From Leifsonia sp. Root227 (GTDB taxonomy: Bacteria; Actinomycetota; Actinomycetes; Actinomycetales; Microbacteriaceae): a stretch of 64,000 bases of DNA. Under the pieces are notes generated by a model. That model did not search any database. It was given only the letters and a program-made list of their open reading frames with translations, and had not been told where the DNA came from. The stretch lies in assembly GCF_001428745.1 (NCBI RefSeq), contig NZ_LMIO01000002.1, forward strand, positions 641,532 to 705,531. The letters are read 5' to 3'. The translations under genes were made by a program, and so were the position numbers. Below, in pieces: positions 42,376 through 51,807 of the stretch (position 1 is the stretch's first letter; each line of letters begins with the position of its first letter).

Positions 42376-42861
42376 ATGGACGACTGGCAGCAGAGGATCG
42401 ACGCCGTGTGGGATGCGGCGGCCGCCACCTCCGAGGAGGAGACCGTCGCGCGCATCGACGCACTCGTCTCCGAGCGTCCGGCTGACGACCCCTCCGCGCT
42501 CTTCGAAGCGGCAGGCGCACGCGACTACGCAGGCCGCGAGGCCGACGCGGAGCCGCTCTACCGCGCAGCCATCGCCGGGGGCCTCGCAGACCCGCAGCGG
42601 GCGCAGGCGGTCATCCAGCTCGCCAGCACCCTCCGCAACCTCGGCCGGCCGGGGGAGAGCGTGGAGCTGCTGCATGCGGAACTGACCGCGCACCCGGAGC
42701 ACGAACTGGCGGATGCGGCACGCGCGTTCCTCGCGCTCGCTCTGCACGACCTCGGCAGGCACGCCGCTGCCGTGGCGACCGCGGTCGGTGCCCTCGCGCC
42801 GCACCTCCCGTTGTACCGACGCGCGGTCGCGAACTATGCGCACGACCTCACCACCCGATAG
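42376..42861 (+). CDS. Tetratricopeptide-repeat protein
   Basis: A 161-residue soluble helical protein with about three TPR-like units (ALFEAAGARDYAGREADAEPLYRAAIAGG, AQAVIQLASTLRNLGRPGESVELLHAEL, AARAFLALALHDLGRHAAAVATAVGAL). It is probably a protein-interaction scaffold; the partner is unknown. It fits the short actinobacterial TPR family often found alone. The riboswitch of the next gene begins about ten bases after its stop. Confidence 0.82.
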   Translation: MDDWQQRIDAVWDAAAATSEEETVARIDALVSERPADDPSALFEAAGARDYAGREADAEPLYRAAIAGGLADPQRAQAVIQLASTLRNLGRPGESVELLHAELTAHPEHELADAARAFLALALHDLGRHAAAVATAVGALAPHLPLYRRAVANYAHDLTTR

Positions 42862-42869
42862 CGTTGACC

Positions 42870-42985
42870 TCGACAGTGCCTAGGGTTCCGTTCCCCGGAA
42901 GAGTTCGCGGGAGGTCTGGTCCGAGCGGCACCACGGCGGCGCACAGCGTCGCCGTCATCTGACAGGACAAAAGCCCGGAGGATCC
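42870..42985 (+). promoter_or_regulatory. ykkC-family riboswitch, probably guanidine-I class
   Basis: The leader carries the conserved ykkC boxes in order: CCTAGGGTTCCG (42879-42890), GGTCTGGTCCGAGCGGCACCACGG (split here as GGTCTGGTCCGAG at 42913-42925 and CACCACGG after it), a variable GC hairpin, and ACAGGACAAAAGCCCGGAGG (42962-42981). This spacing and the ACAAAAGCCCGG box are typical of the guanidine-I aptamer; subtype-2 RNAs (ppGpp, PRPP, nucleotide diphosphates) share the scaffold, so ligand is inferred. Its 3' edge overlaps a hairpin that sequesters the ribosome site of the EamA gene. Confidence 0.8.
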
Positions 42986-43020
42986 CTTCGCCGTGCCATC
43001 GCGGCGAACGAAAGGATCCT
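42979..43020 (+). promoter_or_regulatory. Riboswitch expression platform: ribosome-site-sequestering hairpin
   Basis: AGGATCC (42979-42985), the last bases of the aptamer, pairs perfectly with GGATCCT (43014-43020); CTTCG/CGAA and CCG/CGG extend the stem. The right arm contains the AAAGGA ribosome site of GTG 43022. Ligand binding would hold the left arm in the aptamer and free the site, a translational ON switch. Confidence 0.6.
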
Positions 43021-43021
43021 C

Positions 43022-43933
43022 GTGTCACCCGTCGCCCTGTCCCTCGTCGTGATCGCCGCGTTCGCGCACGCGACCTGGAATCTCGCCTCCAAACGGGCGA
43101 GCGCCATCGGGCTGCCGTTCATCCTGCTCGGCGCCATCGCATCCACGGTGCTGTGGCTGCCGATCGCGGGCGTCGACCTCGCGATCAACGGCGCCGACCT
43201 CCGCTGGATGCTGCTCGGCTCCGGCGTGTCGGCGGTCATCCACGTGGGGTACATGTGGGTGCTGCAGCGCGGGTACGCGCACGGCGACATCTCCGTGGTG
43301 TACCCGATGGCGCGGGGAACGGGGCCGCTGCTGTCCGTGGTGTTCGCGATCGTGCTGTTCCACGAGCATCCATCTGCACTCGCGCTGGCGGGGGCGGCCG
43401 TGGTGGTGGCGGGCATCGTCGGCATCGGGCTCAGTACGGGACGGCCAGTCCAGCCCGGGATGCGCGGGCCCGACCAGCCTGGGATGCGGCGAGCCGGGAT
43501 ACACCGGATGCTCGGCCCCGGCATCCTCTACGGCCTGCTCACCGGCGTCACCATCGCCGTCTACACGCTGTGGGACGCGTTCACGGTCAACGACCTCGGC
43601 GTCTCTCCCGTCGCGTTCATGGTGGGATGCAGTCTCGGCGAGGTGGTGCTGCTCGCTCCCGTGCTCGTGCGGCGACGCGCGGAGGTCGTCGCGGTGTGGC
43701 GGCGGTTCCGGTGGCAGGTGGTGATCGTGGGGGTGCTGTCCCCGTTGTCGTACATCCTGGTGCTGAGCGCCGTGCAGCTCGCCCCTGTCTCGCTCGTCGC
43801 CCCCGCGCGTGAGCTGAGCGTGGTGCTGGTGAGCCTGGCCGGGTGGCTGATCCTGCGCGAGCCGAAGCCGGCGCAGCGGATGGCGGGAGCCGTCGTGGTA
43901 CTCGGCGGGGTCGCGATGCTCGCCCTGAGCTGA
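43022..43933 (+). CDS. EamA/DMT-family transporter under riboswitch control
   Basis: A 303-residue drug/metabolite transporter with ten predicted helices in two EamA halves (SLVVIAAFAHATWNLASKRA at the start; YGLLTGVTIAVYTLWDAFTVN opening the second half; REPKPAQRMAGAVVVLGG at the end). The N-terminal TWNLASKR is the usual EamA start. Because a ykkC-type aptamer precedes it, the likely substrate is guanidine or a guanidinium compound. GTG 43022 has AAAGGA five bases upstream, inside the sequestering hairpin. A Gly/Arg-rich loop between the halves (about 140-160) is longer than usual. Confidence 0.88.
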   Translation: MSPVALSLVVIAAFAHATWNLASKRASAIGLPFILLGAIASTVLWLPIAGVDLAINGADLRWMLLGSGVSAVIHVGYMWVLQRGYAHGDISVVYPMARGTGPLLSVVFAIVLFHEHPSALALAGAAVVVAGIVGIGLSTGRPVQPGMRGPDQPGMRRAGIHRMLGPGILYGLLTGVTIAVYTLWDAFTVNDLGVSPVAFMVGCSLGEVVLLAPVLVRRRAEVVAVWRRFRWQVVIVGVLSPLSYILVLSAVQLAPVSLVAPARELSVVLVSLAGWLILREPKPAQRMAGAVVVLGGVAMLALS

Positions 43934-44073
43934 TCGCCCTGAGCTGACCGCCCCGCGCGGAGCAGGCGCGCCGCCGAACGCGCCACGCTCGTCTGCCCAC
44001 GGCGAACAGGCCGGAAATGCGTCACGGGCTCCGATAGATTCATGTTCGAAGCGACAAGGAAATGGAGCGACAC

Positions 44074-44664
44074 ATGGCCGACATGGGCATGCAACCCAGT
44101 GTTTTTGACCGACTGCTGAAGGACCGCATCATCTGGCTCGGGTCCGAGGTCCGGGATGAGAACGCGAACGAGATCGCCGCAAAGCTGCTTCTCCTCGCCG
44201 CGGAGGACGCGCAGCGCGACATCTACCTTTACATCAACTCGCCAGGCGGGTCGATCACGGCCGGCATGGCCATCTACGACACCATGCAGTTCGTGCCGAA
44301 CGACATCGTCACGGTCGGCATCGGCATGGCCGCCTCGATGGGGCAGCTGCTCCTCACGGCCGGTACCAAGGGCAAGCGGTACATCACCCCGAACGCACGC
44401 GTCCTGCTGCACCAGCCGCACGGCGGCTTCGGCGGCACCGCGAGCGACATCCAGACTCAGGCGCAGCTCATCCTCGACATGAAGAAGCGCCTCGCAGAGA
44501 TCACGGCGGCCCAGACGGGCAAGAGCGTCGAGCAGATCAACGCGGACGGTGACCGCGACCGCTGGTTCACCGCGCAGGAGGCCCTCGAGTACGGCTTCGT
44601 CGACCACATCCGTGAGACGGCGACCGAGGTCGTCGGCGGCGGCGGAACCGCGGACGAGAAGTAA
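44074..44664 (+). CDS. clpP1: ATP-dependent Clp protease proteolytic subunit 1
   Basis: A 196-residue serine peptidase that forms the Clp barrel with ClpP2. Catalytic residues are S88 ([10 protein letters not shown]), H113 (LLHQPHGG) and an aspartate near 162. ATG 44074 is chosen: GGAG lies six bases upstream, whereas at ATG 44062 the AAGGAA directly abuts the codon. The stop is 25 bases before clpP2. A candidate -10 (TAGATT, 44035-44040) precedes it. Actinobacterial ClpP1/ClpP2 assemble into mixed tetradecamers that work with ClpX or ClpC. Confidence 0.96.
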   Translation: MADMGMQPSVFDRLLKDRIIWLGSEVRDENANEIAAKLLLLAAEDAQRDIYLYINSPGGSITAGMAIYDTMQFVPNDIVTVGIGMAASMGQLLLTAGTKGKRYITPNARVLLHQPHGGFGGTASDIQTQAQLILDMKKRLAEITAAQTGKSVEQINADGDRDRWFTAQEALEYGFVDHIRETATEVVGGGGTADEK

Positions 44665-44689
44665 GACCTCGGAAGGAATAGGAATCGAC

Positions 44690-45358
44690 ATGAACATCCC
44701 CAACTTCGGCGGTCAAGCGTTCAACGGGGTCCAGGCTCCCGGCTCGCGCTACATCCTCCCGAGCTTCGAAGAGCGTACGGCATACGGCTACAAGCGCCAG
44801 GACCCGTACGCCAAGCTGTTCGAGGACCGCATCATCTTCCTCGGCGTGCAGGTGGACGACGCTTCGGCAGACGACATCATGGCCCAGCTCCTCGTGCTCG
44901 AGAGCCAGGACCCGGACCGCGACATCGTCATGTACATCAACTCGCCAGGTGGCTCGTTCACCGCGATGACGGCGATCTACGACACGATGCAGTACATCCG
45001 CCCGCAGATCCAGACGGTCGTGCTCGGCCAGGCGGCATCCGCAGCCGCCGTGCTGACGGCGGCCGGCAGCCCGGGCAAGCGTCTCGCACTGCCGAACGCC
45101 CGCATCCTCATCCACCAGCCCGCCGTCGGCGAGGCAGGCCAGGGGCAGGCGTCCGACATCGAGATCCAGGCCAACGAGATCATGCGGATGCGCACCTGGC
45201 TCGAGGAGACGCTCGCGCGCCACTCGAACCGCTCGCAGGAGCAGGTCAACAAGGACATCGACCGCGACAAGATCCTGTCGGCGGCCGAGGCCCTGGAGTA
45301 CGGCCTGATCGACCAGGTGCTGACGAGCCGCAAGACGCTCCCGGCGCTGGTCAAGTAA
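44690..45358 (+). CDS. clpP2: ATP-dependent Clp protease proteolytic subunit 2
   Basis: A 222-residue ClpP paralogue with the longer N-terminus usual for actinobacterial ClpP2 (processed in Mycobacterium). Catalytic S117 is in LGQAASAAAV and H142 in ILIHQPAV; the aspartate follows around 190. AGGAATAGGAA precedes the ATG. It is cotranscribed with clpP1. A strong hairpin 27 bases after the stop probably ends or attenuates the transcript before the ATPase gene. Confidence 0.96.
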   Translation: MNIPNFGGQAFNGVQAPGSRYILPSFEERTAYGYKRQDPYAKLFEDRIIFLGVQVDDASADDIMAQLLVLESQDPDRDIVMYINSPGGSFTAMTAIYDTMQYIRPQIQTVVLGQAASAAAVLTAAGSPGKRLALPNARILIHQPAVGEAGQGQASDIEIQANEIMRMRTWLEETLARHSNRSQEQVNKDIDRDKILSAAEALEYGLIDQVLTSRKTLPALVK

Positions 45359-45381
45359 GACAGCATCCCGAGCCTGCTGCG

Positions 45382-46131
45382 ATGAACGAACGGGGCGATC
45401 GTCTGGACGACGGTCGCCCCGTTCGTCGTGTCAGGGCGTATGCGGACGCAGCGTACGATCCTGATGTGTGGCCGGCGAACATCCCCGCCGTCGCGCAGCT
45501 GCTCCGCACGGGGCTCGAACTCGCGCAGGGCGTGACGTTCCTGGTGGGGGAGAACGGCAGCGGCAAGTCCACCATCGTGGAGGGCATCGCGACCGCGTAC
45601 GGCCTGCCGCCGGAGGGCGGGAGCAACCAGGGGTCGCACTCCACGCGCCCGAGCGAGTCTCCGCTCGGGGAGTGGCTGATGGTGGAGCGCAGCCCGTCTG
45701 CTCCGCGCTGGGGATTCTTCCTGCGCGCGGAGACCATGCACGGCTACTACTCCTACCTCGAAGCGCTGCCGGGCAGCCCGGACAGGCACCTGCACTCGCT
45801 GAGCCACGGAGAGTCGTTCAACGACCTGCTGGTGAACAAGCTCAACCACCCGCAGTACGTCGCAGGGCTGGTGTGCCTCGACGAGCCGGAGGCGGCGCTG
45901 TCGTTCGAGTCGTCGCTGCGCTGGCTGGCGAACCTGAACGAGATCGTCGACCGCGGCACGCAGGTGCTGTGTGCGACGCACTCGCCGATCCTCGCCGCGC
46001 TGCCGGGGGCGCGCATCCTGGAAGTTGGCGAGTGGGGCATCAGGAAGACCACCTGGGAGAGGCTGGGGATCGTGCAGCACTGGCGGTCGTTCCTCGACGC
46101 GCCAGGGCGCTATTTCCGCCATCTGCTGTAA
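45382..46131 (+). CDS. ABC-type AAA ATPase of unknown function between clpP2 and clpX
   Basis: A 249-residue single-domain ABC-class ATPase without transmembrane helices: Walker A GENGSGKST (about 55-63), signature LSHGES, Walker B GLVCLDEPEAAL, and H-loop CATHSPILAAL. The compact, coiled-coil-free form is seen in stand-alone AAA_15/AAA_21-like proteins, some linked to toxin or defence systems and many of unknown role. The ATG lies inside the hairpin region after clpP2, so its first 15 codons encode the terminator stem; no alternative start occurs before GTG 45466. Function unknown. Confidence 0.78.
   Translation: MNERGDRLDDGRPVRRVRAYADAAYDPDVWPANIPAVAQLLRTGLELAQGVTFLVGENGSGKSTIVEGIATAYGLPPEGGSNQGSHSTRPSESPLGEWLMVERSPSAPRWGFFLRAETMHGYYSYLEALPGSPDRHLHSLSHGESFNDLLVNKLNHPQYVAGLVCLDEPEAALSFESSLRWLANLNEIVDRGTQVLCATHSPILAALPGARILEVGEWGIRKTTWERLGIVQHWRSFLDAPGRYFRHLL
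45386..45426 (+). terminator. Hairpin after clpP2, overlapping the start of the ATPase gene
   Basis: ACGAACGGGGCGA (45386-45398) and TCGCCCCGTTCGT (45414-45426) are perfectly complementary, and CGTC/GACG extends inside. It looks like the clpP operon terminator but lies within codons 2-15 of the following gene. Confidence 0.65.
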
Positions 46132-46240
46132 GCAGAACGGATGCGCGTGGCGCGCGTGACCAAATGCGGCCAGGTGCGCGCCAATGTCGCTTCCACAGGT
46201 TAGGCTCGACGGGAAAGACCCTGAGAAGGAGGGGAGAGGG

Positions 46241-47515
<1,275 letters not shown>

Positions 47516-47537
47516 CCGCCTCCGCCTAACCGTAGAG

Positions 47538-47565
47538 AGTCGCCCCCGTCACCACGGGGGCGGCT
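47538..47565 (+). terminator. clpX terminator
   Basis: AGTCGCCCCCGT (47538-47549) pairs with ACGGGGGCGGCT (47554-47565) with one G-T pair and a 4-base loop, followed by CCGTTTGT. Confidence 0.75.
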
Positions 47566-47605
47566 CCGTTTGTACGGAGAGGTCGCGGACACGCCGTGCC
47601 GAACG

Positions 47606-47699
47606 TCCGTTCGGACGGAGGAACCGGCCGTGTCGCGCCGAAGATCCGTCCGAACGGAGAAGCCGGCGGCGTGGTGCGCCGGGTCTCCGTCCGGACGGA
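47606..47699. repeat. Array of three 14-bp palindromes between clpX and the M3 peptidase gene
   Basis: TCCGTTCGGACGGA (47606-47619), TCCGTCCGAACGGA (47645-47658) and TCCGTCCGGACGGA (47686-47699) lie 39 and 41 bp apart. The first two are exact reverse complements of each other and the third is a perfect palindrome. They sit between convergent genes, away from any promoter. Function is unknown; see findings. Confidence 0.65.
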
Positions 47700-47709
47700 T
47701 GGTGCGCGC

Positions 47710-49746
47710 TCAGCCGGCGAGACCGCGCCGTTCCAGCAGCGGCTCGATGACGGAGTCACGGCCGCGGAAGTCGCGGTAGGCCTCCAGCGGGTCCTTCGAG
47801 CCGCCGACGCCGAGCAGACGCTGACGGAAGCGGTCGCCGTTGTCGCGGGTCAGGCCGCCGTTCTCGGTGAACCAGGCGACCGTGTCCGCATCCAGCACCT
47901 CGCTCCAGATGTAGGAGTAGTACCCGGCGTCGTAGCCGCCAGAGAAGGTGTGCGCGAAGTACGTGCTCGCGTACCGTGGCCGCACGGCCGGGTTGGCGAG
48001 GCCGGCGGCCGCGAGGGCCTGCGCCTCGAACGCGGCGACGTCGTCGACCGTGTCGTCGGCGGTGATCGCGTGCCAGGCCTGGTCGAGCATGGCGGCGGCG
48101 AGGTACTCGCTGGTCTGGAAGCCCTCGTTGAACGCCTCCGACTCGTGCAGCTTGTCGACGAGCTCCTGCGGCATCCGCTCGCCGGTGACGTTGTGCACGG
48201 CGTAGTTCTCGAGGATCTCCGGCCAGAGCATCCACATCTCGTTGACCTGGCTGGGGAACTCGACGAAGTCGCGGTACACGTTGGTGCCGGCGAACTTCGG
48301 GTATGTGACGCGCGCGAACAGTCCGTGCAGGGCGTGGCCGAACTCGTGGAACAGCGTGTTCGTCTCGTCGTAGCTGAGCAGGGTCGGCTCGCCGGCCGCC
48401 GGCTTCGGCACGTTCAGGTTGTTGACGACGATCGTCGGGTATTCGAGCAGCGCCGACTGGGAGATCAGCGGGTTCATCCACGCCCCTCCGCGCTTGGAGT
48501 CGCGCGTGTAGAGGTCGAGGATGTAGAGGCCGAGCTCTGAGCCGTCCTCGTTGCGCACCTCGAAGACGCGCGCCTCCGGGTGGTATGCGACCAGGTCAGG
48601 CCGCTCTTCGAAGGTGATGCCGTAGAGCTTCGTCGCCGCGAAGAAGACGCCGTCGCGCAAGACGCGCTCCGCCTCGAAATACGGGCGCATGGCCGCGACG
48701 TCGATGTCGTACGTCGCCTGGCGCACCTTCTCGGTGTAGTAGGCCCAGTCCCAGGCGGCAAGCTCTCCGCCGTCGCCGAGCTGCTGCTGCAGGGCGGCCT
48801 GCTCGGCGAGCGCGTTGCGCGCGGCGGCGGGGGCCAGCCGGCCGAGCATGGCGGCGACGGCCTCCGGCGTCTTGGCCGTCTGGTCGGCCGTGACGTACGC
48901 GGCGTGCGTCTCGAAACCGAGCAGCCTGGCACGCTCGGCGCGCAGCCGGGTGATGTCGAGCACGAGCTGCCGGTTGTCGTTCTCGCCGCCCCGGATGCCC
49001 CGGGAACGGGATGCGGTCATGATGCGCTCGCGCACGTCGCGATTCGTCAGCCCGGCGAGGAACGGATGCCCGGTGGGGAGCACCAGCGTGACGACGTACT
49101 TGCCGTCCAGGCCTCGCTCCTTCGCCGCCTCCGCCGCCGCAGAGATCGCGCCGTCGCCGAGCCCGTCGAGGTCGGAGACATCGTCGAAGACCACGGCGAG
49201 GTCGTTGGTGTCTGCGAGCAGGTTCTTCTCGAACCGGGTTGTGAGCGTGGAGAGCTGCTGGTTGTACGCGCGCAGCTTCTCCTTGTCCTCGTCACTGAGC
49301 CCCGCGCCTGCGAGCGTGAACTCGTCGTAGTAGCGCTCGACCAGGTAGCGGGACTCCGCGTCGAGGTCCAGCGCATCCAGGCTGTCGTGGATGGCCTTGA
49401 TCCGGCCGTAGAGCACCGGGTCGAGTCGGATAGCGTCCTGGTGCGCGGCCAGCAGGGGAGCGATCTCCTCCTCGAGCGCGTTGGTGAAGTCGCTGGAGTC
49501 CGACGAGCTCTTGTTGAAGAAGACCTCGGCGACGCGCTGCAGGGTCTGGCCAGACCGCTCCAACGGGATGACGGTGTTCTGGAAGGTGGGCTCTGCAGTG
49601 GATGCGGTGATCGCCGCCACCTCGGCCAGCTGCTCCTCGAAGCCTCTGTCGAAGGCGGGCCGGTAGTGCTCGTCGCGGATGTCTGCGAACGGCGGCAACT
49701 GGTACGGGAGGGTGCTGGGGGAGAAGAACGGGTTCGTGTCTGCCAT
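47710..49746 (-). CDS. M3-family oligopeptidase (peptidyl-dipeptidase Dcp/OpdA type)
   Basis: A 678-residue zinc metallopeptidase degrading short peptides in the cytoplasm. The M3 zinc motif is NTLFHEFGHALHGLF (HEFGH near 466-470), with the third ligand in the following VEFPSQVNEMW segment. The N-terminal helical domain (YQLPPFADIRDEHYRPAFDRGFEEQL) is typical of the Dcp/OpdA subfamily. There is no signal peptide. It diverges from the ArsR-type regulator, and its promoter must lie in the same AT-rich intergenic space as the TTGCAAA array. Confidence 0.93.
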   Translation of the reverse strand: MADTNPFFSPSTLPYQLPPFADIRDEHYRPAFDRGFEEQLAEVAAITASTAEPTFQNTVIPLERSGQTLQRVAEVFFNKSSSDSSDFTNALEEEIAPLLAAHQDAIRLDPVLYGRIKAIHDSLDALDLDAESRYLVERYYDEFTLAGAGLSDEDKEKLRAYNQQLSTLTTRFEKNLLADTNDLAVVFDDVSDLDGLGDGAISAAAEAAKERGLDGKYVVTLVLPTGHPFLAGLTNRDVRERIMTASRSRGIRGGENDNRQLVLDITRLRAERARLLGFETHAAYVTADQTAKTPEAVAAMLGRLAPAAARNALAEQAALQQQLGDGGELAAWDWAYYTEKVRQATYDIDVAAMRPYFEAERVLRDGVFFAATKLYGITFEERPDLVAYHPEARVFEVRNEDGSELGLYILDLYTRDSKRGGAWMNPLISQSALLEYPTIVVNNLNVPKPAAGEPTLLSYDETNTLFHEFGHALHGLFARVTYPKFAGTNVYRDFVEFPSQVNEMWMLWPEILENYAVHNVTGERMPQELVDKLHESEAFNEGFQTSEYLAAAMLDQAWHAITADDTVDDVAAFEAQALAAAGLANPAVRPRYASTYFAHTFSGGYDAGYYSYIWSEVLDADTVAWFTENGGLTRDNGDRFRQRLLGVGGSKDPLEAYRDFRGRDSVIEPLLERRGLAG

Positions 49747-49778
49747 TGATCCAGCCTAGGGCTGTCGCCGTCCGGCGT

Positions 49779-49851
49779 GCAAAGGACTCTATGCAAATGA
49801 ATCCTTGCAAAATACTGATTGCAAAGAAGTGCTTGCAAAGAAGTCTTTGCA
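49779..49851. promoter_or_regulatory. Phased TTGCAAA operator array upstream of the ArsR-type operon
   Basis: TGCAAA occurs at 49779, 49792, 49806, 49820 and 49834 in one orientation, 13-14 bp apart, and once inverted (TTTGCA, 49846-49851). The last copies extend to TTGCAAAGAAG. The stretch is strikingly AT-rich for this genome and lies between the M3 peptidase and the regulator gene, ending 17 bases before the latter's ATG. It is probably the operator of the adjacent winged-helix regulator. Confidence 0.65.
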
Positions 49852-49867
49852 TTGCTAATCTCTGAGC

Positions 49868-50533
49868 ATGGCCACCGACGAAGACAACGCAGCCCAGCAG
49901 ACGGAGAAGCCCCCGGCGATCTCCCACCCCATGCACGACGCCCTGGGCATGGAAGCGCTGCGGGCGCTCGCGCACCCACTGCGGGTCGAGATCATGAACG
50001 AGCTCTCCGACTTCGGCCCCGCCACGGCGAGCGGTCTCGCCGAGCGGCTGGGGGAGTCCAGCGGTTCCACCAGCTACCACCTGCGCCAGCTCGCCAAGCA
50101 CAACATCATCGTCGAGGATGCCGAGAAGGGGTCCGGCCGCGAACGCTGGTGGAAGATGGCGCCGGGCGGCGTCACCCTCGGCTCGTTGGAGACCCTGGCC
50201 ACCCCGGCCGGACGCGAGGCCAACGAGCTGATCTCGCGCGAATGGCAGCAGAACAACGAACGCCGCCTCACCGCGTTCCTGCGCCGCGGCCTCGACGTCT
50301 ACGGCAGCGAGTGGATGCAGGCCAGCACCCTCTCCACCTCGCACCTCCAGCTCACCATCGACCAGCTCGCCGAGTTCGGCCGCGAGTACTACGCCATGCA
50401 GACCAGGTTGCGCGAGAAGTGGCGCGCGGCCGACGGCAGTGACACCAGCGGCGGCGGAGAGAGCCCGGAGGGCAGCCTTCGCGTCCAGGTGCAGTTCAAC
50501 GCATTCCCGCTCGTGGAGGCGAGCGAGCGATGA
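49868..50533 (+). CDS. ArsR-type winged-helix regulator
   Basis: A 221-residue regulator. The winged helix is at about 28-100 (LRALAHPLRVEIMNELSDFGPATASGLAERLGESSGSTSYHLRQLAKHNIIVE with a basic RERWWKM wing). The C-terminal 110 residues are helical and include a TSHLQLTIDQLAEFGREYYAM segment. No metal-binding cysteines are present, so it likely senses an organic compound. The stop overlaps the MFS ATG; the array at 49779-49851 is its probable operator. This HTH_20-type architecture is common in front of MFS exporters. Confidence 0.9.
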   Translation: MATDEDNAAQQTEKPPAISHPMHDALGMEALRALAHPLRVEIMNELSDFGPATASGLAERLGESSGSTSYHLRQLAKHNIIVEDAEKGSGRERWWKMAPGGVTLGSLETLATPAGREANELISREWQQNNERRLTAFLRRGLDVYGSEWMQASTLSTSHLQLTIDQLAEFGREYYAMQTRLREKWRAADGSDTSGGGESPEGSLRVQVQFNAFPLVEASER

Positions 50534-51807
50534 GCACCGCGACGGCGCAGAAGGTCGCGCGCACGCCGATGAGCGCCGGGTTCAACCGGCTCTGGACGGC
50601 GGCCATCGCGAGCAATCTCGCCGACGGCGTCGGCCGCACGGCGGTGCCGCTGATCGCGACGACGCTCACCCGCGACCCGGCCCTTATCGCCGGGCTCAGC
50701 GCCGTGACCTTCCTGCCCTGGCTGCTGTTCGGCATCCCGGCCGGAATGCTGCTCGACCGGGTGGACAGGCGGATCGCGATGGCGGTCGCCAACTCGCTGC
50801 GGTTCGCGGTCGCCGCGCTGCTCGCCGTGCTCATCTCCACCGACGCCCTGACGATCTGGCTGCTCTACGGCTGCGTGCTGCTGTTCGGGCTGGGGGAGAC
50901 GGTCTTCGACAACGCGACCACCACGGTCGTCCCGAGCCTGGTCACCCGTGATCAGCTCGACAGGGCGAACGGCAGGATGCAGTCGGCGGAGATCGTCGTG
51001 CAGAACTTCATCGCGACCCCGATCGCCGGGTTCCTGTTCGCGGCCGCCATCGTGCTGCCGGTCTGGCTCACCGGAGGCGGGTTCCTGATCGCCGGTCTGC
51101 TGGCGCTCACGATCCCTGCCGCCGCGGCCAGCGCGTACCGGAAAGGCGCAGCGGTCGACGGCGAGGCCGCTCAGGATCGTCCGACCTTCAGCGCCGTCGT
51201 CTCGTTCCTCGTGCACCACTGCTTCCTGCGGACGATGATCATCCTCACCTCGATCACCGCCTCCGCCCTCGCGTTCGCGCAGGGCAGCGTCGTGCTGCTT
51301 CTGCTCCAGACCTTCTCCGTCCCCGCCGCGCTCATCGGCGTCGTGACGGCGGCGGTCGGCGTCGGCGCCCTGGTCGGCGCACTCATCTCCAGCCGCCTGG
51401 TCGAACGGTTCGGCCGGGGCCGGGTGATGTTCTGCTCGATGCTCGTCAGCGGCGCGGGGGTCCTCTGCGTCGGCGTGACGGGGAACGTAATCTTCGCCAT
51501 CAGCTCGTACGCGGTCGGCGCCTTCGGCGTGGCCGTCTGGAACGTGCCGTGGGGTGCGCTGCGTCAGGCGATCGTGCCGAACGACATGCTCGGTCGCGCG
51601 ATGGGGATCGTGCGCACCATCGGCTGGGGTCTCACCCCGATCGCCACGGTGCTGGGCGGCTTCGTCGCCCGCATCGACCTGCGCCTGCCGTTCGTCATCG
51701 GCGGCATCGTCGTCGTCGCACTGACGCTCATCGCGGTGCGGCTCCTGCTCTCCGCCGGCACGCACGTGCCGGCGACCGAAACAGCAACGGAAGGAACCGG
51801 ATCATGA
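50530..51807 (+). CDS. MFS multidrug-type exporter (MFS_3 family)
   Basis: A 425-residue twelve-helix transporter. FNRLWTAAIASNLADGVGRTAVPLIATTLTRDPALIAGLSAVTFLPWLLFG and the GMLLDRVDRRIAMA loop-2/3 motif are typical of MFS_3 drug exporters in Actinobacteria. It overlaps both the upstream regulator (ATGA) and the small downstream gene (ATGA), so three genes form a tight operon. It probably exports the compound sensed by the regulator. Confidence 0.9.
   Translation: MSTATAQKVARTPMSAGFNRLWTAAIASNLADGVGRTAVPLIATTLTRDPALIAGLSAVTFLPWLLFGIPAGMLLDRVDRRIAMAVANSLRFAVAALLAVLISTDALTIWLLYGCVLLFGLGETVFDNATTTVVPSLVTRDQLDRANGRMQSAEIVVQNFIATPIAGFLFAAAIVLPVWLTGGGFLIAGLLALTIPAAAASAYRKGAAVDGEAAQDRPTFSAVVSFLVHHCFLRTMIILTSITASALAFAQGSVVLLLLQTFSVPAALIGVVTAAVGVGALVGALISSRLVERFGRGRVMFCSMLVSGAGVLCVGVTGNVIFAISSYAVGAFGVAVWNVPWGALRQAIVPNDMLGRAMGIVRTIGWGLTPIATVLGGFVARIDLRLPFVIGGIVVVALTLIAVRLLLSAGTHVPATETATEGTGS

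Noticed and set aside
43934..44073. ClgR operator before clpP1
   Set aside because: A GCGAAC half-site is present but no convincing full dyad could be made out.
45382..46131. The ATPase as an OLD-family nuclease or Gabija-like GajA
   Set aside because: It ends right after the H-loop and has no TOPRIM domain.
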